64,000 nucleotides of DNA from Chrysemys picta bellii. Its lineage: Eukaryota > Chordata > Testudines > Emydidae. The stretch covers positions 87,317,968 to 87,381,967 of the forward strand of contig NC_088796.1 in assembly GCF_011386835.1 (NCBI RefSeq). Reading direction: 5' to 3'. Below, in pieces: positions 46,288 to 59,280 of the stretch (within the stretch, counting starts at the first letter, position 1; each line of letters begins with the position of its first letter). The translations under genes were made by a program, and so were the position numbers. A model generated the notes under the pieces. The model was not told the origin of the DNA. It saw nothing but the letters and a program-made list of their open reading frames with translations, and did not search any database.

Positions 46288-46515
46288 TTTTTTTTCCCTC
46301 TCCTTAAAAATTTCCTCTGCTTTTCTTTCCAATGGCTTTTCTCACATCACATATGAGTTGTTGCCATCTTTCATTATACTTTTTTAGAAACTTTCTTATC
46401 CAGTTTTCATTGTATTTGGGTATGTTTTCTGTATTTGCTAGAGCATATAAAATCTGCAACTTGAGATTACTCTTGTTCACTTCATTTTTGGTTTCTTCTA
46501 CCATCCACTTCCAGA
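46288..46515 (-). pseudogene. Exon-like coding remnant of unknown origin
   Basis: The minus strand encodes a well-behaved 66-codon stretch (EVNKSNLKLQILYALANTEN, then NENWIRKFLKKYNERWQQLI). It is lysine-rich and looks helical. The frame stops at 46,304. A +1/-1 shift about 30 bases earlier would instead continue as ERKAEEIFKEREKK directly into a consensus donor, AAA|GTAAGT at 46,288/46,287. I do not recognise the protein. It lies in sense with ERCC6L2 inside its longest intron, but I know no ERCC6L2 exon with this sequence. It could be a lost or lineage-specific cassette exon, a fragment of another gene, or a chance ORF. No clear acceptor is placed; CTTGCTTGCAG near 46,560 is one candidate. 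Confidence 0.35.
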
Positions 46516-46529
46516 CAGATAAGCACGAA

Positions 46530-49500
46530 GCAAGGCTTTCTCTTTAAGAAACCCTACTACTCTGCAAGCAAGAAGCTGCTCAAATAATAATGTAGTCAGC
46601 ATCTCTCTTCCTTAAGGATCATATACATTATCTAGTCCCTCTTCAACATGATACCCATACAGCCAAGATCACAAAATAGCTAGCTTAATCAATAACGATG
46701 GGATAGCTAGTGTTATACCATGATACACTTGCCTCAGATCTGGTAGTCTGAAAGCAGAATTGTTCTTTTATCTATAGCTCATCAACTAATGAAGATAATA
46801 CTGTAATTACAAGTGTTAGTGTCTATCTAATCTTAGGTATCTGTCACCACAATATTTAAGATACAAACTGTAAGGATTATGTTTTAAAATGGCTCCTGAA
46901 GTTAACATTACCTTTAAGTAAGGAGGACTAAAATTACATGTAAAAATAAATCTGCTAAAATTGTTTTGATCTGTTATACTTGTAATACAGAATATTAGGA
47001 AGGTTCTTAATGTAATTACAAACCCCAATATTCAATTCCTCAACTTAACTTCTTCCAAAAGGAAATCAACTCTCTGCAATTTCACATCCGTTATCAGACC
47101 TAATTCTGTGGTAGACTTTTTGAAGTCAATTAGAACACTTGCTCAACAGTGTGAGCAAGGGGTTCTGAGACTGTCCCTATATAATTAATATTTCATAACA
47201 CTACACAGTTCAATCATTGGAATTCTTTTAATAGAAGTATATTCTGCACACAACAAAGCAACCAACAGAACTCTAAATTACAATGTACTGGGGGACTAAA
47301 TTATTTCCCTGACTTCCTTAAAGATTTAATGATAAAAAAATAATAATCAAAAAACAACAACAGTAAGGACCAGAGCCCGGCATTATTTCAGCTCTTCTGT
47401 GGTGCAAAGCAGTCAGAAAACTGCCCTTACTGAGCCGATAAGGATTCCTTAGATGTCAAAGAGCTAGTATAGCCAGCTTTATGTCACCACCACTTGCCCC
47501 ACACTGTAGAAGACATTTCAGGAAAACGGTTGAGGGTGTGGATGAGGCTGGAATGCTTTGTTGCTCAAGTGATCCCCCAGCTAGTGTAACAGCCTCTTGG
47601 GAGCAATTATCAAATGGCACATATTGCAGCATCGCTGAGGCTACTCTAACTTGTGCTGGAACTTGAGCCAGCCTCTGGTTGCTGCAGGGACCAGTGGGCC
47701 GCCGCCGCCTTCTAACTGAGTGGGAAGATAGTGAGTGAAGAAGAAATTTTGGTTGTTAACTGAAGTCCTCTGAAATATTCATATTTAACTCTTTGTTTGG
47801 GAACACCTCTGGTAAAAACCAATGAAAGCAAGTGGCTCTTTGTGAAGGGACTGGGTTTGATTCCATTTGCCACAATATTAGCCCCAGTTCCTTTTTATAT
47901 GGCTACAGTCAAGATATCAACAGATTCTGCCAACATCCAAGGCAGACATCATGATATCAGTCTGTATTCAGCCATACGCTCCATTTTCACAAGACCAGTT
48001 TATACAGGGGCCAGCATTCAACTACTTTGTATTTTCATCTGTTTAAAAAAAAAATCACTACTCCTCAGTTAGACTTACCTGTAACTGTCCAACAAGAATG
48101 CTCCCATCAACTACAGAGATGAAACATCCTTTAGTCAGGACAGGAAACAGCCCAAACTAGTCCTCAGAGCAATACATAGCTTTTCTATTTCCTCCCCTTC
48201 CATTCAACACTCAACACTCTGCCTTTCTGACATGTTCAACTTCAGATCCGCCACAGACTGAGACATCATTCCTGAAATTGTGATCTCAAGCTTGGACCTG
48301 GAAAGTGCTGATAATAGGCTACCAGGTCAACCAAGGACAGATGTCTCTCTGCTCTGCACAATCTTCTACTTCTCACTGCCTCTTCTCCAGTCAGATGGAG
48401 AGAAGATATTTCCAGGGGCAGCAGCAATTTATTTTAGTTTTTAGCTGGTTAACAGGATTAATTCATTCAAGTTTCATATCTCCTTAGTGCATCAGAAAAC
48501 CTAACCACAAATCAATCATCATCATTATTGTTGCTCAAAAGGGGAAAGAACCACTAGCTTCTCTCACAACTCAAGACCAGTTGGTAATTGCTTATTCTAT
48601 TAGAAGCCAGAAGACCTCAAAACAACTCCATCTCCCGATTATTGCAGATAGCCCAGAACAACATCTGACCAACAGCTATAAGCTTTATAAAATTGTGTGT
48701 ATAGTACATTAAAAATTACATTGAAAGGGTTAATTCCATAATATGCTGAAATAGTAACCTTAATGAAACAACATTACAGGCCAATCATTTGGGAACAATT
48801 ATTTTAAAGCACAATACCCTTCTCTACCCTGAAAGAGCAGGATAATGGAATGTTATCTCCCCAAAGTCTACTCACTGTAAACAACCTATCTTTCCTGGCT
48901 GAATGAAAAAGCTGTATAAACACACTGCAATCAAATCTACTATAGCTGATGGAAATCCTTTGTTTAAGCAATCTAAAAAATGCCAATATAATACAAATAC
49001 GATAAAGAGGAGTTCTTAATAACACAACTTTTGTATTTACAGTATTCTGAGCAGCACGTAAACCTGCATTGGGTATACAAAGGGCACATTTTTTTCTAGA
49101 CTGACAGCATGCTTAGTTCTCTCATTTACACCACACTGCAATAACATAAAGAGGGGTTTACCATTAATCCAGGTTTTACTACAAAGCATCCAGTTATTTC
49201 TCTGTCAAACACTGGCAAGAGTGCCAAGTGTCTGTCATCCAATTCAGGGGATTAAGTCTTCTTTTATAGTGTGATACTTGTACCAATTTATAAAAATACA
49301 GATATAGTTTCTTAGAGCTGGTCACACTCTATATTTTGGCCAGGATTCATGCCGCAGAGGTTGAATATGACAGCTGGCAGGAAGCTGAGGGGAGAATACA
49401 TCCTCCCCCTTTTCAGTCACCACATTTCAGTTGCCATAGTAATTAATCCTCAATTGAATGGCTGTCTTTGTACATTTCTTTTCAGTAAAACTTTAAGTAA

Positions 49501-52500
49501 ACTTAAGTTGAAAACATGCAGTTGACTGGAAAAAAAAAACAAAAAAAAAAATACACACAACTCGAAGGCTCCATATAACCCACAGGTACAGTACAAGTTT
49601 TGTGACTAAAGCATTTCCATTTATTGAGAGCAAATTAGCTCTAATGTAGGATATTATCAGTTTTTCAAAATACTTAAATATACCCTGTCCCTGTTTTTAT
49701 AATTGTTCTGTGAAGTAAATTTCCCCTTCTTCAAATTCTTTTCCCCCCCCCACTGCTTTAAAAAAAAAAATCAGCTTTAAAAGAGCTAAAGAAAGGCCAT
49801 CTCAGACCCCTGTACTTTTGAATTTTCATGTAGACTGTTTTTGCCAATTAACACAGAAATTAATTAGGGAATTAATTATGGAATCCAGATATTCATTTCA
49901 GAATAGACTGGAAACAGTAGAAGAGGATATTTCATCTTGGCTCTGGGAGGCTTTTATTTCTTTTATGTTTAACTAAAAAAAAAAGTTCACTAATAAGAGT
50001 GCAAGTTATCCAAAAAAGCAAAAGAATATTAAGGGAAATAAATCACGAACACCCACCACTGAAAATCAGCCAGGTTCCTACAGTCTTTAGTCACCCTGCG
50101 CATAAGAGGAATGGAAATGCAAACTGTGCAAATATTTAGTGGGCATGTCAGCTCTGAAGAAATATGTGAACACCTATATTTTCTCCCTACTATTCATCTC
50201 ACTCCAGGAGGAATGTGTAAAAGCTTGGTTTTGTTATTTGCATAGCTGTCATGACTTTTGGTCCTTGTCTTCAGTAAGGTTGAAATCAGTGAGGGTTAAT
50301 GATGGTCTGACATGGGCTCTTCATCTTTACTAAAATGATGGCTACAGAAGACCACACCATTCAATCTACTGCTTCATTTGCACTGAATATTTTCCCCCCT
50401 TCAGAAACTTTTTCCATTTGAATATACTTCCTTTCCATCTGATTTTACCCCCGGCAGAGAATACAAACGCAGGTTTTCTTTGTAATGTATGGCGACACAT
50501 TGTTAATGGCGGTAAATTCCCCTTGTAATAATGTCAGTATTTTAAGCAAGTTTGTGGTTGTTTGTGCACTGACAACAGAAGTATGAATCATTTTTATGTA
50601 AACAAATGCTGAAGACGATGGGGCCTCTGGATCCCATTAAATTAGTTGAGGATGGGCAAAGCACAGTAAGGTGTGGAAAAATTAGCAGGGAAACTATTTA
50701 CTTCAAGAGGAACCTTCTTCACTCAGACTTGTTCTATGGACAGGGAAACCATCCTACCTTAAATTGCATCTATAGTTAAATAAATGACAGTTTATTTTGT
50801 GAAGATGTGAACATTGGAGCAAGGGGCAGCTGTGGATTTTTCTTTTGCTAGATGATCTTTGAACCCAGGAGACTGTGGATTAAGTGGTTAGAATCCTGAA
50901 GCCTGGTGAGATCTTCCCATCTATGCCTTGCATCATTGTGCTATCAGAGAGCTGGGCACATTTTTGTCTCCACTATTGGGGAGGGAGGAAGGGAGCAAAG
51001 CCAAAGCCTTTCCATAAACCTTAGTGATCTCTATATTTTTTAAGTGCTTTGCTCAGGGGTATGGAACACTGAAGTTTTGGGAAGTACACAGCATAACAAG
51101 CTGTTGAGATCGGTGGAAGTGGTTTTTAACAAAGTTATCTTTTTTGAAAGATGTAAGGGGTAAAGTTTTCTATTGACAGAGCATCAGATTCTACTGCTTG
51201 TTAATATGACCAATCAAAAGACAACCTGGTTGGACATGAAAAAGAACCTACTAAGTTGAGTTTCCATATGGACAACTTCAGATATAAGGTGTTTTTATCA
51301 GTATGTGTGTGACAGAAAATTATTTGTTTGTCCAGTGAGTCCAATATGCTGCCTACAAACAATGAGATTTCAGGATATTTAACCATGGCCCCTGAACAGC
51401 AATTTATAGCACATCCCAACCACATCACACCTTAACCTTCAGGAAACCCAGGCTTGCCTGTAATAAGGGGAAGCTAGATTCATCTCTTCAAGTAAGCTAG
51501 TGTGGCGGAAAGTGTCTAAAGGAAAGGATTGTTAAGGTGACTGTCGGAGTAATAGCTTTTCCTTCAACTTCATCCTTCAAATACTTATGCTTTTAAGTTT
51601 AACAGGCTGGGCTTGACATGCATCACTAGTCCATATTATACCATCAACAGTACCTTTTGATCTCCAGCATGATCCGCTACACTACTATCATCTCCACTTA
51701 GGAGAATCATACCCTCCTTTGCTAATTTGGAGTTATTAATGCCTAAATTTCCCCTTGATCAAGGTCATCCAGATGAGCTGTATCCATAGGAACAGTTAAC
51801 ATCTGTTTTGCCCAGTTTATGAGACGGCACCTCTGCTGTCCTTAAGTCTTTTCTCTCTGACGTTCTGGTTTGCTATTGATAGATACATTGTAGATTATCT
51901 CAGGCTGCCGAGTTTCCTCTGTTATACAGAGGGACACATTTTAATTGCCAACAATTCTTAAATAAATACTTTTATTTCCATGTGTCTTATGCGAGGTACT
52001 ACTTGTAGCAGATATAAAGCAGTTTAAGCAAAACTATAAATATTGATGTAACCACATTATTTAAAAGCAAAACTGCAGTTTTTAAGGGAGACCACTGTAC
52101 TTCCTTGATTACGTTTCAAGGGTGAGCTGCTGTATGCTTAGGTAGTTTATTTATGATGGTTCCCTTGGTGTACAAAAGTCATAAGTAACAAAAAAAAAAC
52201 CAGTCTATCTATTGGAAACACCACACAACCTCCCTGTATAGCTGTAGATTTCTGGTCCAATCTTGTTTGTTTCTATAGGCTACTGTTACTTCAACTGAGA
52301 TTACTGGAAGACATTTTCAGATGGTATCATGTGCTAGTATAGAACCTCATCACTCTGGGCTTCAATGTCTGTTTATACTAAGTTCCTTTTCCTACCTTGA
52401 CAGGTCCCCATAACTACTGTGAGATGATGTGTACTTCTCCCAATCTTCTCAGACTTGCATCAGAGTGTGAGGGATGGTAAAAGCTGGCTAACAGAATCTT

Positions 52501-53780
52501 TAGTAATCTAGGGTGTAATCCACCTATGATCAAAGAAACACTTACTGTTGTTTTCTTGCAGTAATCCAGAAATTAACATAATTTTCTACCACATCAAGGA
52601 GCACTGAGGGCATCTAGTTCATTTCCAAGGGTTGGAGGACTGATTATTACCATCTTGCCTCCTGCTTCTTCTACCTATTTTGGCTCATGCTCAGACTCTG
52701 GAGTACCTGCTCTCTTCTAGGCTTTCAATTTTGGAATGGTCAATAAGAGATCTACTGTGTGTTATAAAGTCCAAAGTCCTTCCTGCCTGTATCGGATTAC
52801 TAGAATTTTGTTGGACTCTACTATTACTCTGTCCAAAAGACCTTCAAAATAGTTTGCCTTCTTTGACCTTAGTTTCCAAAAGGATTTAGTTTGGCTTTAA
52901 AGATTTATATTTATACAAAGAAACATTGGATAAAGTATATTCATTGCAAATCTGGATAGAGTTTAATCTCTATTTCTTGTTTAGGACAGTTAGAACTAAT
53001 ACAATTAAATATACACTATTACTTTTAAAATTGGGATAGAGGACTCAAAGCTTCAAGCTGTTTTTTTTAATTTCAGATTTTAGTCTTTATATTAAGAATT
53101 GTATGACAGATTCTAAATTTCAATAGTTTGATATGTGTTTGCCATTCATTATTGTAAATGCTGAGTACAGTTGCTCGCTTTAAAAGGCTAAATCAAGCCC
53201 TTGCAGATTAAATGTAGATTAAAAAAACAAGACAAAACAAAGAACAGCTTGGTGTATCGCAAACAAATAATAAGACTCAAGCTTGCTACAACCAAGCCCT
53301 TTCAAGTCTATTTACTATTCAGGAACTCATCTTCCTGAGCAGGTGAGGTAGCCCATAAGCCCATCCAGCTGCTCACAGCACAGCTCCTTCTCCCAAGCTA
53401 CCCATCTCTCCACTAAGGGAACAGCCTTCATGATTGCTGTAATCCACTCCAGCGGAGACACTTTCTGCTTTTTAGTGCATGCATTAATCCCTTCTTTACT
53501 TCTCAGGTACACAGGATTGATAAACCCATTCACACTCAGTACATGAATGAAAAGTGTCTGTGTAAATACTCAGCTTTTCTTATTTCCTCTGTTGATTGAT
53601 TTTTTGCTGCAGTCGTGTTCATCCAGCTACCATATTAGCTATTGTTTTTTCAGTTTGCATTTGGCTGAATTCTTGCTACAGAGCATTCATATAATAATTC
53701 ATGTATTGGTTTAATCAAAGAACGATATAATATAATCTGAAGAAAACTCAGACTAAATATTCTTACAGCATGTTGTCTTG
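46530..53780. other. ERCC6L2 long intron, no gene
   Basis: About 7 kb of AT-rich intron with A-rich patches (49,530-49,550, 49,975-49,985). The ORFs are short and unrecognised. The part near 50,460-50,640 is repeat-free and looks like single-copy sequence; nothing more can be said without alignment. Confidence 0.45.
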
Positions 53781-53787
53781 ACTCAAT

Positions 53788-55438
53788 TAGGGCTGTCGAT
53801 TAATCGCAGTTAACAAACAATTAACTCAAAAAAATTAATCGCAATTAATTGCAGTTTTAATCGCATTGTTAAACAGCAGAATACCAATTGAAATTTATTA
53901 AATATTTTTGGATTTTTTTTCTACATTTTCAAATATATTGATTTCAGTTACAACACAGAATACAAAGTATAGAGTGCTAACTTTATATTATTATTTTGAT
54001 TACAAATATTTGCCCTGCAAAAATGATCAACAAAAGAAACAGTATTTTTCAATTCACCTCATACAAGTACTGTAATGCAATCTCTTTATCGTGAAAGTAT
54101 AACTTACAAATGTTAATTTTTTTTGTTACATAACTGCACTCAAAAAACAAAACAATGCAAAACTTTAGAGCCTACAAGTCCACTCCGTCCTACTTCTCGT
54201 TCAGCCAATTGCTAAGACAAACAAGTTTGTTTACATTTACAGGAGTTAATGCTTCCAGCTTCTTATTTACAATGTCACCTGAAAGTGAGAACAGGTGTTC
54301 GCATGGCACTTTCGTAGACAGCATTGCAAGGTATTTATGTGCCAGGTATGCTAAACATTCGTATGCCCCTTCATGCTTCAGCCACCACTCCAGAGGACAT
54401 GCTTCCATGCTGATGACGCTCATCAGAAAAATAATCTGTTAATTAAATTTGTCACTGAACTCCTTGGGGGAGAATTGTATGTCCCCTGCTTTGTTTTGCC
54501 CGCATTCTGCCATATATTTCATGTTATAGTAGTCTCAGAAAATGACTCAGCGCGTTATTCATTTTAAGAACACTTTCACTGCAGATCTGACAAAACACAA
54601 AGAAGGTACCAATGTGAGATTTCTAAAGATAGCTACAGTACTCGACCCAAGGTTTAAGAATCTGAAATGCCTTCCAAAATCTGAGAGGAATGAGGTGTGG
54701 AGCATGCTTTCAGGAGTCTTAAAAGAGCAACACTCTGATGCGGAAACTACAGAACCCGAACCACCAAAAAAGAAAATCAACCTTCTGCTTGTGGCATCTG
54801 ACTCAAGATGGTGAAAATGAACATGCTTTGGTCTGCACTGCTTTGGATTGCTATCGAGCAGAACCCGTCATCAGCATGGACGCCTGTCCCCTGGAATGGT
54901 GGTTGAAGCATGAATCTTTAGTGCATCTGGCATGTAAATATCTTGCGATGCCGGCTACAAAGGTGCAACGAGAACATCTGTTCTCACTTTCAGGTGACAT
55001 TGTGAACAAGAAGTGGGCAGCATTATCTCCTGCAAATGTAAACAAACTTGTTTGTCTGAGGGATTGGCTGAACAAGAAGTAGGACTGATCGAACTTGTAG
55101 GCTCTAAAGTTTTACATTGTTTTATTTCTGAATGCAGATTTTTTTTGTACACAATTCTACATTTGTAAGTTCAACTTTCATGATAAAGAGATTGCACTAC
55201 AGTACTTGTATTGGGTGAACTGAAAAATATTATTTCTTTTGTTTTTACAGTGCAAATATTTGTAATAAAAATCAATATAAAGTGAGCACTGTACACTTTG
55301 TATTCTGTGTTATAATTGAAATCAATATATTTGAAAATGTAGAAAATATTTAAATAAATGGCATTCTATTATTGTTTAACAGTGCGAATAATCACGCAAT
55401 TAACTGCAATTAATTTTTTTAATCGCTTGACAGCCCTA
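53788..55438. mobile_element. Foldback hAT element, copy 2
   Basis: A 1,651-bp element starts TAGGGCTGTCGATTAATCG and ends TTGACAGCCCTA. The left arm (about 53,788-54,419) carries the hAT dimerisation domain in antisense (VPCEHLFSLSGDIVNKK on the minus strand). The right arm (about 54,866-55,438) carries it in sense (VQREHLFSLSGDIVNKKW, ANVNKLVCLRDWLNKK). The central sense segment includes VLDPRFKNLKCLPKSERNE. The internal junctions match copy 1, at CTGATGAC... in the left arm and GTCATCAGCATGG in the right. The flanks GACTCAAT/CTCATAAT are only partly alike, so the duplication is eroded. Confidence 0.88.
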
Positions 55439-55444
55439 CTCATA

Positions 55445-58400
55445 ATATATACTGTTTCTCCACCTTCAATCTAATTTTCTCAAGGGTGACAGAAATAAAG
55501 AAATATCTCCAATCAAGCCTAATTTTCCCGAAGCATTTTATTTCTTGCTCTAAAATTCAGCTACTGCAGTTGACCATTTCCTTGGTGTGTCTTAGACATC
55601 TTTTAATATTTTTGTATCCCTTTCTTTTAGAGATATAACTCTATTTTCTATCAGAAATGTGTTTATAAATTTCAGCTTTATAAAGTTGAAAGTGTAACAT
55701 TACACACACATTATAAAAACATTAATTTAACATGAAGAAGTTGGCATGGAAAAGGGAATAAGAAGGGATATTTTGTTAATGCCCAGGAGAAGAGACTGAT
55801 CTGCTACAGGAAAGAAAATCAGATTATTCTGATGGTCAATCCTTCTCCAAAGATGCTTAGGGGAAAAAAAAAAAAGCGGAAACTGTAAAAACAAAACAAA
55901 AAAACCCTACCCCGCCAAAAAACAAACCCAGAACAAATATTTAAGAGGCCAGAGGTAAAATGTAACACACTACAGATTTTTTCATGCTATGTTGTACATG
56001 AGTTGAGGAATCAGCTGAGAGGACTAAGATCTATAGGAGATACCAAAAGAGAAATTCACAAAAAAATCCCTATATTAAAAAAAAATCAGATTAAGGAGTG
56101 TGAACATAGAAATCGAAGAGAACATTAACTCATATGGAAACTTCTGGTAAACAGATGGCAAGGCAGTGCTTCTGAAGAGCAGAGTCAAATCTTTCACGAG
56201 GACATTCAGTTGTTCTGTCAAAATCTTCTAACCTTGTTTTGAGAACTATGAGAATAAAATGAACATACCAAAAAATTCTACCAGGATTAAACTTGAAACT
56301 CCCCATAACTCCACAAGATTTTTTCATTAAGAATTTTGTTTGGTTGATAGTACTTCAACCTGTTTTTAAGAACACTAGAGTAATTTGCATGTTTCTTTTC
56401 TTGACTATTCCTCATTTGATTCCTCACAATTTTCTTTGCAGTATTTGTCACGGCACCTAACTGTAATATTACAATGTCCTAAACTGACTGAATAAGTGAA
56501 AAATAAATAGCAAAAAGAGATGAATACCAGAGCAAACATAATTTGTTTTTCATACAAAGTCCTGGTAATAAAAATAAAGAAACAAGGAAAGGAGAAAACA
56601 GAAAAAGTAGCAGCAGAGATGTTTCTAAAAGTGGATAATTTTTCAAAGTTTCTACGAGGCATTAGCAGCTCTTTAAGAAGAGCATGTGAAACTCAGAGCT
56701 CTACATTTTAGAAGAGACAGACATCTAGCAATTACTGCTAAATTAATGCCTTTACGTCAGAGTAAAAACAGGAAATGAAGTCAACTGGCAGTTTTCCCCA
56801 CCATTATTGATGTTTTCCTTCCTACTTAGATCTCCAAGTTAATTGATGTTACTGTTGCTTCTGGTTTAAGAAACCAGATACCCTTGAAACGTATCGATTG
56901 ACAAACTAACCAGAGATAAATTAATTTGTAACACCTGTGGGCATGACAATTCTGAACTTGGATGTAATGAGAAACAAATCATATGAACAACAGAAAAGCC
57001 TCTAAACTCCCGTAGCCTAATATCTGAGATACAGCTGTCGTTAGAGTCATTAAGCCCCACTACTCTCCTCAATTTTTTCCTTTCATTTGTCCTGCATTCT
57101 AGTGATGTTGTCAATCCTGGCTATTAGGGGCTGGGGTCTTTCTGTGGTATTCTTGAGTATTTTTATCTGATGGTCTATTTAGGGGAGAGATTCAAATGCA
57201 AATACTTTTACTACAGAAAAGATCTCACTTATTGCTGATTGGCTTAGTTTGATCTTCCCAGCATAATATTGCTGCAACACCCCTTGTTAATAGAACAATT
57301 AATTACCGTACATCAATAGTACTGGAAGCACACCTCTTAATGAGGAAATGCATGGAAATGACCTAATATATGTAGATCCAGACTAGAGTTTTTGCCTTGA
57401 GTTAAATGATTGTTAGTTTATTCATGGTAGTTAAACACATCTGTGAAGACTAAACTGAATGTACCCCCAAGCATTTGCTCTAGGCTACTAACATTTGTGG
57501 TTCCTGGAGATCAGTCTAGGGGAACTACAGATATTTGTAGTATGCAATAAAATGACTGGGGAATGGTCAGATTAATTTGGATTTAGATGGACACCATCAA
57601 TTTATCTATTTGTAAGATTAAACATGAACCCCCCAACCAAAAACCTGGATGTGAACATTCCCACTTAAGTGTCTGAAATCTGGATCCAAATCAGAATGCC
57701 CCAGCATTCAGGAATGCAGATTAAAACCAATAAAGAATAGGTTTGAAATATAAACTTGAAGCTTTATCAGAGTTTAGACTCAGGCTTATCTCTATTCCAA
57801 ATGTAATTTAACATGAAACGTAATGGCTGTAAAGCATAAAAACAGTCATCGCTACAAATTAAGCAGATGTTAGAAATGCTCTCAATAAGCTTGCATTCAA
57901 TTTTCAACTTCAGACTTAAATTAACGAAGACTACACTAACCCATAAAGTTGAATTAATCACAATAGACATTTTGACATAAAAAGCTCTTTCTGCAAACTT
58001 GTATTTGACTTTTAAGTGATTCTAACTAAAACACTTTTCAGCCCTAGTGAAGGATATCATGAAGGTTAACCTTCTCTTCTGGTAACTTGCTACTTTATTA
58101 ATTAGACCAAAGGCAAACTGAAGATTCCAGGTCTCAAACCAAGTCCTATTACCAGAGAAAATGTGGCACCGGATTAGATTTCAGGTACCCAATCTCTGTT
58201 CTAAAACAGATAAGCATATTACTTCTGAGACAGTCTTACAGAATCCAGCAGAGGGTGCTGTTCAACTCAGTTCCCAACACTTTCAAGGCTGACCAATACA
58301 GAAATAGCCGCAGTATGTTATTTTATTAGGCCTCCACTTGAAACTCCTCCTCCTCCTCCCACCATCAGTGGCTTTGATCATTCATGGTGGCCATTAACAG

Positions 58401-58470
58401 AAAACCAAGTTTGAAGAAAGAATAAGGAGGATAAAAATAGAACAAAACAACATTTCCCAAATCCTCCTCT
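55445..58470. other. ERCC6L2 intron, no feature recognised
   Basis: AT-rich, with a poly-A tract at about 55,864-55,875. No exon-like or repeat boundary found. Confidence 0.5.
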
Positions 58471-58474
58471 TTAC

Positions 58475-58629
58475 CTTGGCACAGTAGACTGCTATATTAG
58501 CAGGGAGCTGGGAAAACTGCTTCAACTCAAACACATCTCGCACTGCCCAGTTACTCATCTGATTCTCAGCCTTGCTTGATCCAACCACATTCTGGTTTGA
58601 ATGAATATAAGCCACTTCTTGAACACCAT
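58475..58629 (-). CDS. ERCC6L2: ERCC6L2 coding exon (conserved C-terminal region)
   Basis: A 155-nt exon (phase 1 in, phase 0 out) encodes about 52 residues reading [20 protein letters not shown]... through a segment ending [12 protein letters not shown]. The acceptor is CTTCTCATGTATTAG|ATGG and the donor GCCAAG|GTAAAG. The first two bases join the last G of the large exon to make the aspartate codon, giving ...DNFLDGVQEV. This is one of the best-conserved parts of the vertebrate C-terminal half as I remember it, with a short folded-looking segment ([17 protein letters not shown]). I know no enzymatic function for it. Reading through the donor gives unrelated sequence and then a stop, which is simply intron. 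Confidence 0.93.
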
Positions 58630-58784
58630 CTAATACATGAGAAGAAAGGTATAATCAAACGCTTTTGGCCATTCCAAAATACTGCATGGGTAGATCAGCT
58701 CTATTATAGATAAGTATTGCAATTTTAAAAGAAAAGCTAATAAAGTTAACGTGGAAATCCTAAATTTTGTTAGGCTGTAACTTA

Positions 58785-58910
58785 GGCCCAGATTTTTAAA
58801 GGTATTTAGGCATTGCTGCACTCAGCGTTGCAATGGCTAACTGATTTAGGAGCTTAAGTCTCATTTTCAAAAGGGATTTAGGAGCCTAAATACCTTCAAA
58901 AAATCTAGGG
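58785..58910. repeat. Sauropsid CCTAA-type repeat fragment
   Basis: Contains GGCCCAGATTTTTAAAGGTA and TTTTCAAAAGGGATTTAGGA, the same family as the fragments at 28,715-29,165. It lies in the 1.6-kb ERCC6L2 intron. Confidence 0.6.
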
Positions 58911-59280
58911 CTTTGTCCTTAAATCCTTCAGTTGTGCTAATATCCATTTAAATGCTGCAACCATTTTAGTAAATTTCCTTTTACATACCGAGAAATGACA
59001 AACTTTGTTCCAAGGCACCCAAAGTTTTTAAAAGATGAATGCTCAAAGTTAAGGACTAATTGCCCCTACTCCTCCATATTATACATACTACCAATACCAC
59101 AGTACATATTTCAAATAATATTCAGTGATAATATTACCAGTTACTGATAACAGGAAAAAGTTAACATTATGGTGAGAACTGATTTATTCATTCCCAAATT
59201 AGAAAATGTAATTGTATCATACATTAATGCACCTTTTTGTAGTGATTGCAAATGTTTAGCAAAATAGAAATATATGCACA

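Noticed and set aside
50460..50640. Possible conserved non-coding element
   Set aside because: Only an impression from repeat-free texture; without cross-species alignment there is no evidence, so it is not listed as a feature.
56405..56711. Opposing ORFs of 85 (minus) and 63 (plus) codons
   Set aside because: No splice sites of the needed phase, no recognisable motif, AT-rich composition; treated as intron.
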